Shown here piece after piece: positions 42,044-52,552 of a stretch of 58,872 bases of DNA. Numbering within the stretch: the first letter of the stretch is position 1; the number at the start of each line of letters is the position of its first letter. A program made the position numbers and the translations under genes. The notes beneath the pieces are model-generated. The model worked only from the letters and a program-made list of their open reading frames with translations. It was not told the origin of the DNA and did not search any database. Source of the stretch: Nocardiopsis sp. CNR-923 (lineage in GTDB: Bacteria > Actinomycetota > Actinomycetes > Streptosporangiales > Streptosporangiaceae); the NCBI RefSeq assembly GCF_001942255.1, contig NZ_MKKC01000078.1, forward strand, positions 1 through 58,872, given 5' to 3'.

Positions 42044-43199
42044 TCAGCGGGGCATCAACATGGCGGCGAGGCCGTCGCTGGCCGAGGCGCCCGACAGGGA
42101 GAGTTCGATGACGTTGGTGGCCACCACCTGCGGGGAGGAGCGGCGGGCGAACTCCAGGGTGTGCGGCTGCGCTCGTGTTCCTCGCGGGCCAGTTCGTCAC
42201 GGTAGATCGCGTAGACGATGCGTTGGAGGGGCGCGTTGGGCACCGTGTGGCAGGCGAACAGCAGCGTGTCCGGCTCGTGGTGGGCGACCTGGTCGACGAC
42301 GGCGTCGGCGATCTGGTCGAAGCCGCCCTCCTGGCCCTCGGCGAGGGTGTAGATCGTGATCACACCGCGCAGCTTGGACGGGGCCTGACGCGCCGGCGGA
42401 GCGTCGTAGCGGTCGGGCTCGGGGTTGCGACGCCTGCGGCGCACGGGTTCCTCCTGGGGCTCGGCGTAGGACTCGAAGGACTCGTCGGCGTCGTCGTAGG
42501 GGTCCTCGTCGTCGTAGGGGTCGCCGTCCTCGTACCGGGCCCGGCGCCGGGGGCGCGCGACCATGGCGGAGGCTCCCCACAGGGACGCGACGGCTCCCAG
42601 CGCCAGCAGCGGCCCCAGGACCCCCAGGCCCATGCGTCCGACGACGACGCAGAGCAGGGCGGCCAGCGCGACCAGGCCCAGCACCGACAGGTCGGGAACC
42701 CGGTCGAGCCGGTCGTCGCGTCGGCTCAGGACCGCGACGAGCGCGCAGACGAGGAAGACGGCGACCACGAGGTGCGCGCCGCCGATGAGCCAGCGGGGGA
42801 TGATGTCGTAGTGGTCGGCCAGGGCCGGGAAGGAGCGTTCGAATCCTCCGCTCAGCCGGTCGACGGACAACACCACCAGCGGAACGATGGTGAAGGCGCT
42901 GAGGAACAGGCGCGAGGCGAACCGGCCGCGAGGCGACCGGACGCCGTACTCGACCGCACCCCACGCCATGTAGAGCGGGCCCAGGAGCTGACGCCGATCT
43001 GGTGGAGCCGGAAGGTGACGTCGCCGAAGCCGAAGATCGCGCCGATCACTGCGGCGCTGAGCCCGACGGCGACGCCGAGCGCGGCGACCAGCCAACCGAC
43101 CGTGGCGGCGCTGGGACGACGCTGGGCGTACGCGGCCAGAGCCGCGGTGGCGCTCCAGGCCACCAACGCGCTTGTGAATGCCAGTCCTACCGTCACCAT
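42044..43199 (-). CDS. Unknown polytopic membrane protein (two frame breaks)
   Basis: Start ATG 43199 (MVTVGLAFTS). Several hydrophobic helices (TVGWLVAALGVAVGLSAAVIGAIFGFG, ASRLFLSAFTIVPLVVLSVDRL, LIGGAHLVVAVFLVCALVAVL, LGLVALAALLCVVVGRMGLGVLGPLLALGAVASL) are followed by an acidic then Arg-rich linker (YDDEDPYDDADESFE, RRRRRN). A soluble C-terminal part ends in VIELSLSGASASDGLAAMLMPR. Frames break at about 42993 (GGCGTCAGCTCC, between HQIGV and QLLGPLYMAWG) and about 42165 (GAGCGCAGCCGC, joining EEHER to PHTLEF); each needs one extra base. The repaired length is about 385 residues. I do not recognise the family; nothing suggests an operon. Confidence 0.6.
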
Positions 43200-43445
43200 C
43201 CCGACAATGATGCTGCACGTCGACGGGTGGATGTGCACGTCAGTGCGGCGGCGGGGGACAGTCTGGGGGAAGATCCCGCAGAGTGGAGGCACATCCCGCC
43301 GGACGGACTGTGACCTTCATCACCAGAATTACGCCGAGAACCCAGTGATCCCACGGGACTCACCCGTGGCCGTAGGCTCGAAGCCAGCGGGGAGCGTCAC
43401 CCCGGACATGGAGGGCCGCCTCCCCAGCCGAGCCAGGAGAGAACC

Positions 43446-44239
43446 GTGCCGTACGACGCGCCGCGCCCGCCCTCTGGGGGGCCGGGAGCCGCCTTCTTCG
43501 ACGTGGACAACACCCTGATGCGGGGAGCGTCGATCTACCACTTCGCACGGGGCCTGGCGTCCCGCGACCTGTTCACCACGCGCGACCTGATGCGGTTCGC
43601 GTGGGGGCAGACCGTCTTCCGGGTGACGGGCGCGGAGCAGCCAGACCACATCAACGCCGCGCGCGAGGCGGCCCTGGCGTTCGTCGCCGGGCACGACGTG
43701 TCCGACCTGGTCACCCTGTGCGAGGAGATCTACGACGACTCCATGGCCGGGCGCATCTGGGAGGGCACCCGGCGGCTCGTCCAACACCACCTGGACGCCG
43801 GGCAGCCCGTGTGGCTCGTGACCGCGACGCCCGTGGAGCTGGCCCAGATCATCCGCCGTCGTCTGGGGCTGACCGGGGCGCTGGGCACCGAGGCGGAGAG
43901 CATCGACGGCGTGTACACGGGACGGCTCAACGGGGACCTGCTGCACGGCCCGGCCAAGGCCGTGGCGGTGCGCGCGCTGGCGCGCAAGCAGGGCTGGGAC
44001 CTGACCGAGTGCTCGGCCTACAGCGACTCCTCCAACGACCTGCCGCTGCTGTCGATCGTGGGCGACCCGCACGCGGTCAACCCCGACAGCGACCTGCGCA
44101 GGTACGCGCGTGCGCACGCGTGGCCGGTGCACGACTTTCGCAGGCACAGAAAGGCGCTGAAGGTGGCCGTCCCCGCGGCCGTGGCGGGCGCGTGGCCGGA
44201 GGCGTGGCGGTACGGGCGCTGCGCCGCCGCCGAGCCTAG
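43446..44239 (+). CDS. HAD-IB family hydrolase (SerB-like), likely one frame break
   Basis: Start GTG 43446 with GGAGAGAACC before it. HAD motif I is AAFFDVDNTLMRG (DxDxT nucleophile), motif II VWLVTATPVE, and motif III/IV KAVAVRALARKQG with AYSDSSNDLPLLSIVGDPHAVNPDSDL. This is the subfamily IB of SerB1-like phosphatases (Rv0505c in Mycobacterium, also near haem genes). Substrate unknown. The frame read without repair continues to 44345 in Arg/Gly-rich nonsense; one missing base near 44195 would instead give the usual short end VAGGVAVRALRRRRA and a stop at 44239. That repair is inferred from family habit. Confidence 0.82.
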
Positions 44240-44535
44240 GTGTACGGATCACGGAGGTTGGCGACGCGGGAGGCGGGAGGGCCGCCCGTCGCGCAGCGGG
44301 GTGTGCGTCCGCGGCACAGGCCCAGCGTGTCGGGCACGCGGGTGACGGACGGGGACGGCCGGTGCGGCCGTCGCGGGGCCGGGGACGGAGTGATCCGGAG
44401 ACCGGCCTCGACTGGTGAGAACGCGGGGAGCGGGGCTGGGGCGCCGCTCGGCGCGGAAGACGCCCTGGCGGACCTCCTCCGGAGCGGTCGCACCGCAGGT
44501 CCGGTGTTCGGGCGCCGGGACCGCGCCACCGCGGT
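44240..44535. other. Intergenic region between convergent HAD and epimerase genes
   Basis: No coding frame or clear hairpin is convincing; GC-rich with several short repeats of GGxGCG. It lies between converging 3' ends, so a terminator is expected, but I cannot point to one. Confidence 0.4.
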
Positions 44536-45530
44536 TCAGCGGCCCAGGGTCGCCCGGGCGAGCGCCAGCACGTGGACGGGGCGCAGTCCGGCGCCGCGCG
44601 GCGGCTGCTCGGCGGCGCGGCTGCCCGCGTAGGACTCGAAGGCCTGGGCCGAGGTGTAGGACGGCGACCAGCGCAGGACGCGCTCCAAGGGAGCGGTGTC
44701 CCAGCGTGCGGCGTCCATGGTCGCGCGCACCGAACGCGCGGCGCTGGCACTCGCGTAGGCGATCCGGCCGTGGCGGGCCAGGCCGCGCAGGACGCGCAGC
44801 CCGGATGCGGGAACCGGAAGCCGCTGCCCGCCGATCCTGCGCAGGCAGTGCGACAGGGGCACGGAGTCCTTGGCGGCGACGTCGAAGGAGCCCGTCTCCT
44901 CGCTCAGCGCCATCCGCACGAGCGCCTCGGCGCCGTCGTCCTCGTGGAGGAAGCGCACGCGCGGGTCACGGCCGAGGACGGTGGGGACGACCCGCGAGTC
45001 CAGGTACCGGGTGAGGGGGGTGTCCGTGGAGGGGCCGATGAGGTTGGCGAACCGCAGAACCGCCACCGAGACGTCGGGTCTGCGCCGCTGGAGTCCGCGG
45101 GCGTGCCGTTCGACCTCGTCGGCGTCGTCAGCGTCCAGGGTGGCGCTGGAGCGCACCACGATCCGGCGCACGGACGCGATCGCTGGGCCGCGGTCAGGGC
45201 CCGCATGGCGCCCAGGAGGTGGTCCTCACGGTGGCGGCCGCGGTCGGCGTCCAAGCCCAGGTGCAGGACGAGGTCGGCGCCGGAGTCGGCGACGATCTGG
45301 GGCAGGCTCTCGTCGTGCAGGTCGACGTGGGCGTACTCCAGGGCCGGGGGGGTCGCGTCGTCGCCGGACGCCTCCCGCGCGGTCGGGGCGTAGGTCGCCC
45401 AGTCCTCGCCCGAGGGCGGCGCGGAGTCCGCTCCGATGACCCGACGCACGTCGGGCGACCCGCTCAGGGTCTGCGCGACCCTGGCTGCCATGGGGCTGGA
45501 CACCCCGGTGACGAGTACGACACGAGCCAT
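44536..45530 (-). CDS. NAD-dependent epimerase/dehydratase (one frame break)
   Basis: Start ATG 45530. An extended short-chain dehydrogenase: VVLVTGVSSPMAARVAQTL in the place of the Gly-rich nucleotide loop (GxxSxxA rather than the usual GxxGxxG), then VIGADSAPP, HVDLHDESL and LVLHLGLD. The second half has IVVRSSATL, VLRFANLIGPSTDTPLTRYLD and FLHEDDGAEALVRMAL. The frame breaks at about 45185 in CGATCGCGTCC, where one more base joins AAQRSR to ASVRRIVVRSS. The repaired length is about 331 residues. The protein matches the sugar-epimerase-like gene that follows bS22 in Mycobacterium (Rv0501). The typical YxxxK motif is not obvious, so the catalytic activity is uncertain. Confidence 0.75.
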
Positions 45531-45754
45531 GGCGAGACGTTCCTTGGAAGACGGGAGTCGAGATTCCGGGAGGTCAACGGACGTTCACCGAGAGGTGAAG
45601 AAAGTGTCCGCGACTCGTGAACCACAACAGCGGCTCACCTGGAAAATTCCTGCGCGGTGCTCGGTACCACGCGGGGGGAGTTGGTGTCTCCGCGTCCGAA
45701 GGCGCGCCCAGGGCCCGCCCACGCCCGCGGAGAGACGACGTTCGCCGCGACTTC

Positions 45755-45853
45755 CTACTTCTTGTTGCGACGCGCCACACGCGTGCGCTTGAGCAGCTTG
45801 CGGTGCTTCTTCTTCGCCATCCGCTTGCGGCGCTTCTTGATGACGGAACCCAT
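45755..45853 (-). CDS. Small ribosomal protein bS22 (AURKAIP1/COX24 domain)
   Basis: A 32-residue, extremely basic protein from ATG 45853: MGSVIKKRRKRMAKKKHRKL followed by LKRTRVARRNKK. It matches the actinobacterial mini-protein found bound near the decoding centre of mycobacterial 30S subunits (Rv0500B type). The start codon has GAGAGGGTGATCCC before it. It lies 224 bases upstream of the epimerase gene on the same strand, the same order as in Mycobacterium. Confidence 0.93.
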   Translation of the reverse strand: MGSVIKKRRKRMAKKKHRKLLKRTRVARRNKK

Positions 45854-46076
45854 GGGATCACCCTCTCGCTGACTGGAGTGCCGGACATGCCGCGCCAGTG
45901 GGCGGCGCCCTGCCGGCATGGAGCTCGGATGCGGTCGCCGTGCCCGAGGGGCACCGACCGGCGCCGGGCGCGGGGTGGCCCGTGCGGCCGGGGCGGACCC
46001 CGGTGGGGCCGCCGACGGAGGCGTACGCCCACCGCACCCGAAGCTCCAGCTTACCGGTCCGGGCACGCGCTCAGCA

Positions 46077-46712
46077 TCACGCCCCCGGAACCCCCATCGA
46101 GTCGGTGTACAGTTCCGCGGCGGGTTCGGCGTAGCTCACGCCGGTCAACCGCTCGTCGACGAAGGTCAGTGACGTGACGCTCGCCAGATTGCACTCGCGC
46201 CTGTCCGGCCGGTGCCACAGGCGCCTCTGCTCGGCCGCCCGGCGCGCCATCCAGATCGGCAGTTGGTGGCTCACGCACACCGCCTCACGGCCCCGCGCGG
46301 CGCGGCGCGCGTCCTTGACGGCGTGGACCATGCGGTCGACGATCCGGGTGTACGGCTCCCCCCAGGACGGGAGGAACGGGTTGTACAGGCGACTGAGCAC
46401 CCGGGGGTCGCGCGCCGAGCGGGCGGACAGCGACATGCCCTGGAACCGGTTGGCCGCCTCGATGAGTCGGTCGTCCAGGACGACGGGCAGGTCGAGCCGT
46501 TTCTGGAGCGGCATCGCGGTCTCCTGGGTCCTGTCCAGCGGGGAGGAGAACAGGGCGGCCACGTCATGGCCCTCGAACCACTCGGCGGCCAACTCGGCCA
46601 TCTGCTGGCCCCGGTCGCTGAGGTGGAAGTCGGGCAGTCTGCCGTACAGGACTCTGTCGGGGTTGTACACCTCGCCGTGACGCAGCAGGTGCACGACGGT
46701 GGTCGTCGTCAT
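46077..46712 (-). CDS. Histidine phosphatase family protein
   Basis: 211 residues from ATG 46712. The phosphohistidine motif LLRHGEVYNP is at the start, then RLPDFHLSDRGQQMA, SSPLDRTQETAMPL, ANRFQGMSL (catalytic acid region) and the second His in AVCVSHQLPIWMARR. It corresponds to the phosphoglycerate-mutase-like gene that follows hemL in actinobacteria (Rv0525 in Mycobacterium). Substrate unknown. It follows hemL by 35 bases, so both are one transcript. Confidence 0.88.
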   Translation of the reverse strand: MTTTTVVHLLRHGEVYNPDRVLYGRLPDFHLSDRGQQMAELAAEWFEGHDVAALFSSPLDRTQETAMPLQKRLDLPVVLDDRLIEAANRFQGMSLSARSARDPRVLSRLYNPFLPSWGEPYTRIVDRMVHAVKDARRAARGREAVCVSHQLPIWMARRAAEQRRLWHRPDRRECNLASVTSLTFVDERLTGVSYAEPAAELYTDSMGVPGA

Positions 46713-46747
46713 GGTGGTCGTCCTCGTGATCCGAATCGCGGGCGCGC

Positions 46748-48042
46748 CTAGCCCTGGGCCTCCGCCGCGGCTCGCGCGGCGCGCGGTAGCGCCGCGACCA
46801 CGCGGTCGACGGCGTCGTCGTCGTGGGCGGCGGAGAAGAACCAGGCCTCGAAGGCCGCGGGGGGCAGGTAGACGCCCTGGTCGAGCATGGCGTGGAAGAA
46901 CGCCGCGAAGGCGGAGGCGTCGGTGGTGCGCGCGGTGTCGAAGTCGTGGACGTCCTGGTCGGTGAAGAACACCGTGAAGAGGTTGCCGCCGCCCTGGACG
47001 CGGTGCGGCACACCGGCCTGGCTGAGCGCCTGGGAGACCTCGGACTCGACGTGGGCCGAGACGCGGTCGATGTGGGCGTAGACCTGCGGGGTCGCGCCGC
47101 GCAGTGTGGCCATCCCGGCCGCGGTGGCCAGGGGGTTCCCGGAGAGGGTGCCGGCCTGGTAGACGGGGCCCTCGGGGGCGAGGCGGTCCATGACGTCGGC
47201 ACGGCCGCCGAAGGCCGCGGCGGGCAGGCCTCCGCCCATGACCTTGCCGAAGGTCATGAGGTCGGGGGCGATGCCCTCCAGGCCGTACCAGCCGGAGGCG
47301 CTGACGCGGAAGCCGGTGAGGACCTCGTCGAGGATGAGGAGGGCGCCGTGAGCGTGCGCGATCTCCTTCAGGCGGGCGTGAACCCGTCCTTGGGCGGGAC
47401 GACGCCCATGTTGGCGGGGCAGGCCTCGGCGATGACGCAGGCGATGTCGCCGCCGTGGTCGGCGAAGGCGCGCTCGACGGCCTCGACGTCGTTGTAGGGC
47501 AGGACGAGGGTGTCGGCGGCGCTGGCGCCGGTCACGCCCGGGGAGTCGGGGAGGGCGAAGGTGGCCAGACCCGACCCGGCGGCGGCCAGCAGGGCGTCCA
47601 CGTGACCGTGGTAGTTGCCCGCGAACTTGACGATCTTGCCGCGCCCGGTGAAGCCGCGCGCGAGGCGGATCGCCGACATGGTGGCCTCGGTGCCGGAGTT
47701 GACGAGGCGGACCTTCTCCACGGGGGTGCGCTCGACGATGAGCTCGGCGAGCTCGATCTCGCCGGGCGTGGGCGCGCCGTAGGAGGTTCCGGCCGCGACC
47801 GCGTCGTGCAGCGCGGCGACGACGGGAGGCGCGGCGTGGCCGAGGATGAGCGGCCCCCAGGAGCAGACGAGGTCGACGTACCGTCGGCCCTCGGTGTCGG
47901 TGAGGTAGGGGCCCTCGCCCTTGACGAAGAAGGGCGGGGTGCCGCCGACGGCGCCGAAGGCGCGCACGGGCGAGTTCACACCGCCGGGGACGACGGCGGT
48001 GGCCCGCTGGAAGAGCTCTGCGGAAGTCTGTTGAATACCCAC
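46748..48042 (-). CDS. hemL: Glutamate-1-semialdehyde 2,1-aminomutase (one frame break)
   Basis: Start ATG 48042 ([14 protein letters not shown]). An aminotransferase class III enzyme: [73 protein letters not shown], and the PLP Lys in [19 protein letters not shown]. It turns glutamate-1-semialdehyde into 5-aminolevulinate in the C5 haem pathway. The frame breaks at about 47375: GGGTTCACGCC needs one more A to give [14 protein letters not shown]; read as is, it stops at once. The repaired length is about 432 residues, normal. Because hemA is also here, this is the only route to aminolevulinate visible, so the break is almost surely an error. Confidence 0.92.
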
Positions 48043-48267
48043 GTCACCAGTGTGTCAGCTGTGTCCGGTTCGGTGACCGTGACCCGCCCCGTACCGGTCG
48101 CGGCGTCGCCGGTGGCGGAGGGGGTCGCCGGCTCAGGGGCGACGTGCGCGGTCCGCGCCACCGGCGGCGTCGGACCGACCGGGGCTCGGGCGGTCCCGGC
48201 CCGAGCCGGTCTCCTACCAGTGAGTAGCTTGGGTCGCGCACACCTTTGTCCACCGACCGGAGTTGGC

Positions 48268-48750
48268 ATGGCGACGAACTTCACCACCGCGGACCTCATC
48301 GACGACCACGGCGACACGCTGCGCAGCTGTACCACGCAGTTCCTCCGGTTCGGAGGCCGCGACCGCTTCCGCGGCCCCGTCCGCACGGTCCGGTGCCACG
48401 AGGACAACGGCCTGGTCAAGCAGGTACTCAACACACCTGGCGAGGGCGCGGTCCTGGTCGTGGACGGCGGCGGCTCGCTGCGCTCGGCCCTGATGGGCGA
48501 CATGATCGCCGAGTCCGCCGTGCGCAACGGCTGGGCGGGCGTGGTGATCCACGGCGCCGTCCGCGACACCGTCGCCCTGGGCGGGCTCGACCTGGGCGTC
48601 AAGGCCCTGGGGTCCAACCCCCGCAAGTCCGCCAAGGACGCCGCGGGACGACTGGACGTTCCGGTGACCTTCGGGGACGTCACCTTCGTTCCCGGCGAGT
48701 GGCTGTACAGCGACGAGGACGGGATCGTCGTCAACGCCGAGCGCGTGTGA
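48268..48750 (+). CDS. rraA: RraA-family protein
   Basis: 160 residues from ATG 48268, with GGAG 5 bases before it. It begins [25 protein letters not shown], then [43 protein letters not shown] (the RraA/HMG-aldolase motif GxxRD with the acidic metal site nearby) and [18 protein letters not shown]. Family members either inhibit RNase E (E. coli RraA) or act as 4-hydroxy-4-methyl-2-oxoglutarate or oxaloacetate aldolases/decarboxylases. Which role applies here cannot be told; the gene is divergent from hemL with no partner. Confidence 0.88.
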   Translation: MATNFTTADLIDDHGDTLRSCTTQFLRFGGRDRFRGPVRTVRCHEDNGLVKQVLNTPGEGAVLVVDGGGSLRSALMGDMIAESAVRNGWAGVVIHGAVRDTVALGGLDLGVKALGSNPRKSAKDAAGRLDVPVTFGDVTFVPGEWLYSDEDGIVVNAERV

Positions 48751-48967
48751 CCGCCGGCGGCCGACGCCCTCCCCGCCGCCGGGAACCGACTCGGCGGCCC
48801 GCCGCGCGGGCTCGGGCCTCGCGCCCCGTGCGGCGGACGGGTCGACGCGTGCCCGGGTCATGGGGCCGCCCGTCCGCGGCGGCGCGCGCGGCGGCTGTGC
48901 GCGGGGGAGGGCCGGCCCGTTCACCCGGACGGGACCGGGCCGTGGGACCCGCGTCGTCCGGAACCGG

Positions 48968-49630
48968 TCAGCGGCCGTCCCCGGCGAACTCCTCGCTCGC
49001 GTCGGAGAGGATGTCGAGCACCGCGATCGGGTCGGGCAACGGCACGGATCCGCCCTCGTCGTAGGGCGCCCGGATCCAGGTGACCCGGCCGCCCGACGGC
49101 AGCGCCGACGGCGCGCCCAGCACGAAGCTGTCCCGGCAGTGCCACCGCAGCCCCGGGGTCTCCTCGACCGACTCGGGGACGCAGTCCAGGTGGCACGACC
49201 ACCACTCGTCCTCGTCCACCGGCGAGCGGGTCGCGACGAAGAACTGGTAGCGCGCGGACTCGACCGCCGCGACCGGCCCCGCCGGGACGCCCGCGCGGCC
49301 CATCCGCGCCAGGGCCATCACACCGGCCTCGCGGGGCACGTCGAACACGTCGAAGACCCGGCCGGTCGGCAGGATCACGTTCGCGTGGGGCGAGGCGGTC
49401 CACCAGCGGCGGATGGCGTCGGTGTCGGTGCTCGCCTCCACGCCCCACGCCATGGTGGCCGGGTGTGCCGCCGGGTCCGGGCAACCCATCCGGTCGCACG
49501 TACACGCCCGGTCCCGGCCGGGCGCGGCCCCGCGCACCACCGGCCAGCCGAGCCGTGCGTACCGGAGCGCCGACTCCAGCATGCTGTCGGTCGTGTGGCG
49601 CCGTCTCCGTCGGTAGAGCACCTCTGCCAT
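48968..49630 (-). CDS. Bifunctional DNA primase/polymerase N-terminal-domain protein
   Basis: 220 residues from ATG 49630 (MAEVLYRRRRRHT). The prim-pol domain (archaeo-eukaryotic primase fold) opens ESALRYARLGWPVVRGAAPG and has a Cys/His cluster ACTCDRMGCPDPAAHPA, then WGVEASTDTDAIRRWWTASPHANVILPTG and the DxxD-like FDVFDVPREAG of the catalytic site. A late LRWHCRDSFVLGAPSALPSGGRVTW block is common in the family. There is no helicase or primase C-terminal domain, as is usual for the stand-alone chromosomal copies of streptomycetes and relatives, whose role is not known. It lies 95 bases after hemB on the same strand. Confidence 0.8.
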   Translation of the reverse strand: MAEVLYRRRRRHTTDSMLESALRYARLGWPVVRGAAPGRDRACTCDRMGCPDPAAHPATMAWGVEASTDTDAIRRWWTASPHANVILPTGRVFDVFDVPREAGVMALARMGRAGVPAGPVAAVESARYQFFVATRSPVDEDEWWSCHLDCVPESVEETPGLRWHCRDSFVLGAPSALPSGGRVTWIRAPYDEGGSVPLPDPIAVLDILSDASEEFAGDGR

Positions 49631-49725
49631 CGAGCCTCCCGGTGATCGTTCGTGGTCGGGACGCGGCCGGTGGCTGGTGGCCCCGCGACCGGCGACCGCG
49701 ACCGGTGCTCGAAGGCCCGGCGCCG

Positions 49726-50724
49726 TCACCGGAGCAGACGCGCCGCCTCGGTCGCCCAGTACGTGAGGATCTGCTCGGCCCCCGCCCTGCGGTAGGACGT
49801 GAGCGTCTCGACGATGGCGCGCTCGCGGTCGAGCCAGCCGCGCTCCGCCGCCGCCTCGATCATCGCGTACTCGCCGCTGACCTGGTAGGCCGACACGGGC
49901 ACGGGAGAGGACTCGGCGACCTTCGCGACGATGTCGAGGTAGGCCAGGCCCGGCTTGACCATAACCATGTCCGCGCCCTCCGCGACGTCCAGGGCGACCT
50001 CGCGCAGCGCCTCACGGGCGTTGGCCGGGTCCTGCTGGTAGCCGGAACGGTCGCCGAACCGGGGCGCGCCCTCGGCGGCCTCGCGGAACGGCCCGTAGAA
50101 GGCCGACGCGTACTTGGCGGCGTAGGCGAGGATCGGCACCCCGGCGTGCCCGGCGCCGTCGAGCCCGGCCCGGATCGCGGCGACCTGGCCGTCCATCATC
50201 CCGCTCGGCGCGACGACGGCGGCGCCCGCCTGCGCCTGGGCCGCCGCGATCGAGGCGTACCGCTCCAGGGCGCGGTCGTTGTCCACGTTCCCGTCGGCCG
50301 TCAGCGGACCGCAGTGGCCGTGCGAGGTGTACTCGCACAGGCACAGGTCCGCCATCACCACGATGTCCGCCCCGACCTCGGCCGACAGGTCGCGCAGGGC
50401 CGCCTGCACGACGCCGTCCGGGTCGTCGGCCGCCGAGCCGTGTTCGTCCTTGTGCGCGGGGACGCCGAAGAGCATGAGCCCCCCGACCCCCGCCGCGGCC
50501 GCCTCGACCGCGGCCTTGCGCAGGCTGTCGCGCGTGTGCTGCACCTGGCCGGGCATGGAGGAGATCGCCGCCGGATCGGTGAGCCCCTCCTTGACGAACA
50601 TCGGCAGGACGAGGTTCTCCGGGAGCACCCGCGTCTCGGCGACGAGGCGGCGCATCGCCGCGCCGCGGCGCAGTCGGCGCGGTCGGGCGGCGGGGAACGC
50701 GGCGTCGCGGCTGGAGGCGGTCAT
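49726..50724 (-). CDS. hemB: Porphobilinogen synthase (delta-aminolevulinic acid dehydratase)
   Basis: 332 residues from ATG 50724. Both Schiff-base lysines are present (LAYAAKYASAFYGPFR and MVMVKPGLAYLDI). The metal site is the Cys-rich type, ADLCLCEYTSHGHCGPL, pointing to zinc use. VVAPSGMMDGQVAAIR and DRSGYQQDPAN are further signatures. It joins two aminolevulinates to porphobilinogen. It is the last gene of hemA-hemC-cobA/hemD-hemB, following cobA/hemD by 39 bases. Unlike its neighbours it has no frame break. Confidence 0.95.
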   Translation of the reverse strand: MTASSRDAAFPAARPRRLRRGAAMRRLVAETRVLPENLVLPMFVKEGLTDPAAISSMPGQVQHTRDSLRKAAVEAAAAGVGGLMLFGVPAHKDEHGSAADDPDGVVQAALRDLSAEVGADIVVMADLCLCEYTSHGHCGPLTADGNVDNDRALERYASIAAAQAQAGAAVVAPSGMMDGQVAAIRAGLDGAGHAGVPILAYAAKYASAFYGPFREAAEGAPRFGDRSGYQQDPANAREALREVALDVAEGADMVMVKPGLAYLDIVAKVAESSPVPVSAYQVSGEYAMIEAAAERGWLDRERAIVETLTSYRRAGAEQILTYWATEAARLLR

Positions 50725-50763
50725 CTGGGTGCTCCCGGGTGGTCGTCGGATGTGGGTGTGGGC

Positions 50764-52452
50764 TCAGAGCTTGCGGCGGCGTCCGCGGCGCTTCTGGCTC
50801 GGCTTCAGGACGGGCTTGCCCGCCTCGATCGCCTCGCGCCGCTTGGCGGCACCGTACTCCGAGAGCGCCCCCACGAGGGCCGAAACGGAGGCATTGGGGG
50901 CCACGACGTCGACGCGCAGCCCGAACTCGATCGCGGTCTTCTCGGTCTCGGGGCCGATGACGGCGATCACCGTCGTGTTGTGCGGCTTGCCCGCGATCCC
51001 CACCAGGTTGCGCACCGTGGAGGAGGACGTGAACAGCACGGCGTCGAAGCCACCGCCCTTGATCGCCTCTCGGACGGGCGCGGGCGGCGGGGCGGCGCGC
51101 ACGGTCCGGTACGCGGTGACGTCGTCGACCTCCCAGCCCAGGTCGGTGAGCCCCGCGGACAGGGTCTCGGTGGCGATGTCCGCCCGGGGCAGCAGCACCC
51201 GCTCGATGGGGTCGATCTCGGCGTCGTAGGGGGGCCACACCGACACGAGCCCCGCGCTGGACTGCACGTCATGGGGCGGGAGCAGGTCGGGCTGGATCCC
51301 GAAGTCGCGCACGGCCCGCGCGGTGGCGTCCCCGACGGCCGCGACCTTGACCCCGGCGAAGGCGCGCGCGTCGAGCCCGTAGGACTCCAGCCGCTCGCGG
51401 ATCGCCCGGACCGCGTTGACGGAGGTGAACGCCACCCACTGGTACCGGCCGGTCACCAGACCCCGGACGGCGCGCTCCATCTGCTGCGGCGTGCGCGGCG
51501 GCTCGACGGAGATCGTGGGGACCTCCTCGGGCACGGCGCCGTGCGCGCGCAGCCGTTCGGACAACGCGGCGGCCTGCTCCTTGGTGCGCGGCACGAGGAC
51601 CCGCCAGCCGAACAGCGACTGGGTCTCGTACCAGGACAGTTCCGCCTGGCGGCTCACGGACGCCCCGACGACCATCAGCGCTGGCGCGGTGAGGTGGTGC
51701 CCCTTGGCGTCCTTGGCCTTGAGTTCGGCGACCAGGCGGTTCAGCGTCGAGGTGACCGTGGTCTGTCGGGTGGTGCCGCCCGCGCGCACGACGGCCACGG
51801 GCGTCGTCGGCGCACGTCCGCCCGAGATGAGGGTCTTGCACAGCACGTCGATACCGGGCCCCTGATGCGCGGAGGGCTCACCGGGAGGGGCGTCGGCGCC
51901 CAGGATGACCAGTGTGGCGTCGCTCGCGGCGGCCTCGTGCCAGTCCACCTCGCCGTCGCCGTGCGCACGCGCGTGCAGCAGGCGGACCTCGGGGTTGGCG
52001 TCGCCCAGGAGCGGGATGCCCGCGAAGGTCGGCACGGAGGTCACCGAGGAGATCCCCGGGACCACGTCCACGTCGATCCCGGCCTGGCGGCAGGCCGCGA
52101 CCAGCTCGCCGCCCCGGCACCCGAAGAACGGGTCGCCCGAGAACAGCCGCACCACACGCCGCCCCTCGCGGGCGCGTGCGACGGCGAGGGCGTTGACGTC
52201 GCCGCCGCACTCGTCGGCCTGGATGACGGACACGTCGTCGGAGCAGTGCGCGAGGAGCCCCTCCCGGAAGCCGGCGAGCTCCTCCCCCGCCGGTTCGCGG
52301 AGGGTGATGACCACGTCGGCGCGGCGCAGCATGTCGGCGCCGCGCAGGGTCAGCAGGTCGGCGCTGCCGGGGCCGGAACCGACGAGCGCCACGTGTCCGG
52401 TCCGCGATGCGGCGCGCGGCTCGTCAGGCTGGGGGTTGGCGTTGGCGTTCAC
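50764..52452 (-). CDS. Fused uroporphyrinogen-III C-methyltransferase / uroporphyrinogen-III synthase
   Basis: 562 residues from GTG 52452. Residues about 18-260 form a SAM-dependent uroporphyrinogen-III methylase: HVALVGSGPGSADLLTLRGADML, RLFSGDPFFGCRGGEL, VVPGISSVTSVPTFAGIPL and the ALMVVGASV region. Residues about 280-540 are uroporphyrinogen-III synthase (HemD): RVLVPRTKEQAAALSERLRAHGAVPEEVPTI, VAFTSVNAVRAI, KVAAVGDATARAV, VLFTSSSTVRNLVG. The first half leads to sirohaem and cobalamin, the second closes the uroporphyrinogen ring for haem. The tail is basic (KRRGRRRKL). The fusion is usual in actinobacteria. Confidence 0.93.
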   Translation of the reverse strand: MNANANPQPDEPRAASRTGHVALVGSGPGSADLLTLRGADMLRRADVVITLREPAGEELAGFREGLLAHCSDDVSVIQADECGGDVNALAVARAREGRRVVRLFSGDPFFGCRGGELVAACRQAGIDVDVVPGISSVTSVPTFAGIPLLGDANPEVRLLHARAHGDGEVDWHEAAASDATLVILGADAPPGEPSAHQGPGIDVLCKTLISGGRAPTTPVAVVRAGGTTRQTTVTSTLNRLVAELKAKDAKGHHLTAPALMVVGASVSRQAELSWYETQSLFGWRVLVPRTKEQAAALSERLRAHGAVPEEVPTISVEPPRTPQQMERAVRGLVTGRYQWVAFTSVNAVRAIRERLESYGLDARAFAGVKVAAVGDATARAVRDFGIQPDLLPPHDVQSSAGLVSVWPPYDAEIDPIERVLLPRADIATETLSAGLTDLGWEVDDVTAYRTVRAAPPPAPVREAIKGGGFDAVLFTSSSTVRNLVGIAGKPHNTTVIAVIGPETEKTAIEFGLRVDVVAPNASVSALVGALSEYGAAKRREAIEAGKPVLKPSQKRRGRRRKL

Positions 52453-52552
52453 GTACTGGCTCCTCGTGTGTGGTTCGCCTGCTCCCGGGGCGCGGGTTCC
52501 GGGAGGGTGACGATGCGGCGGGCGGTGTGTGCGGCGGCCCGCCGACCGGCTC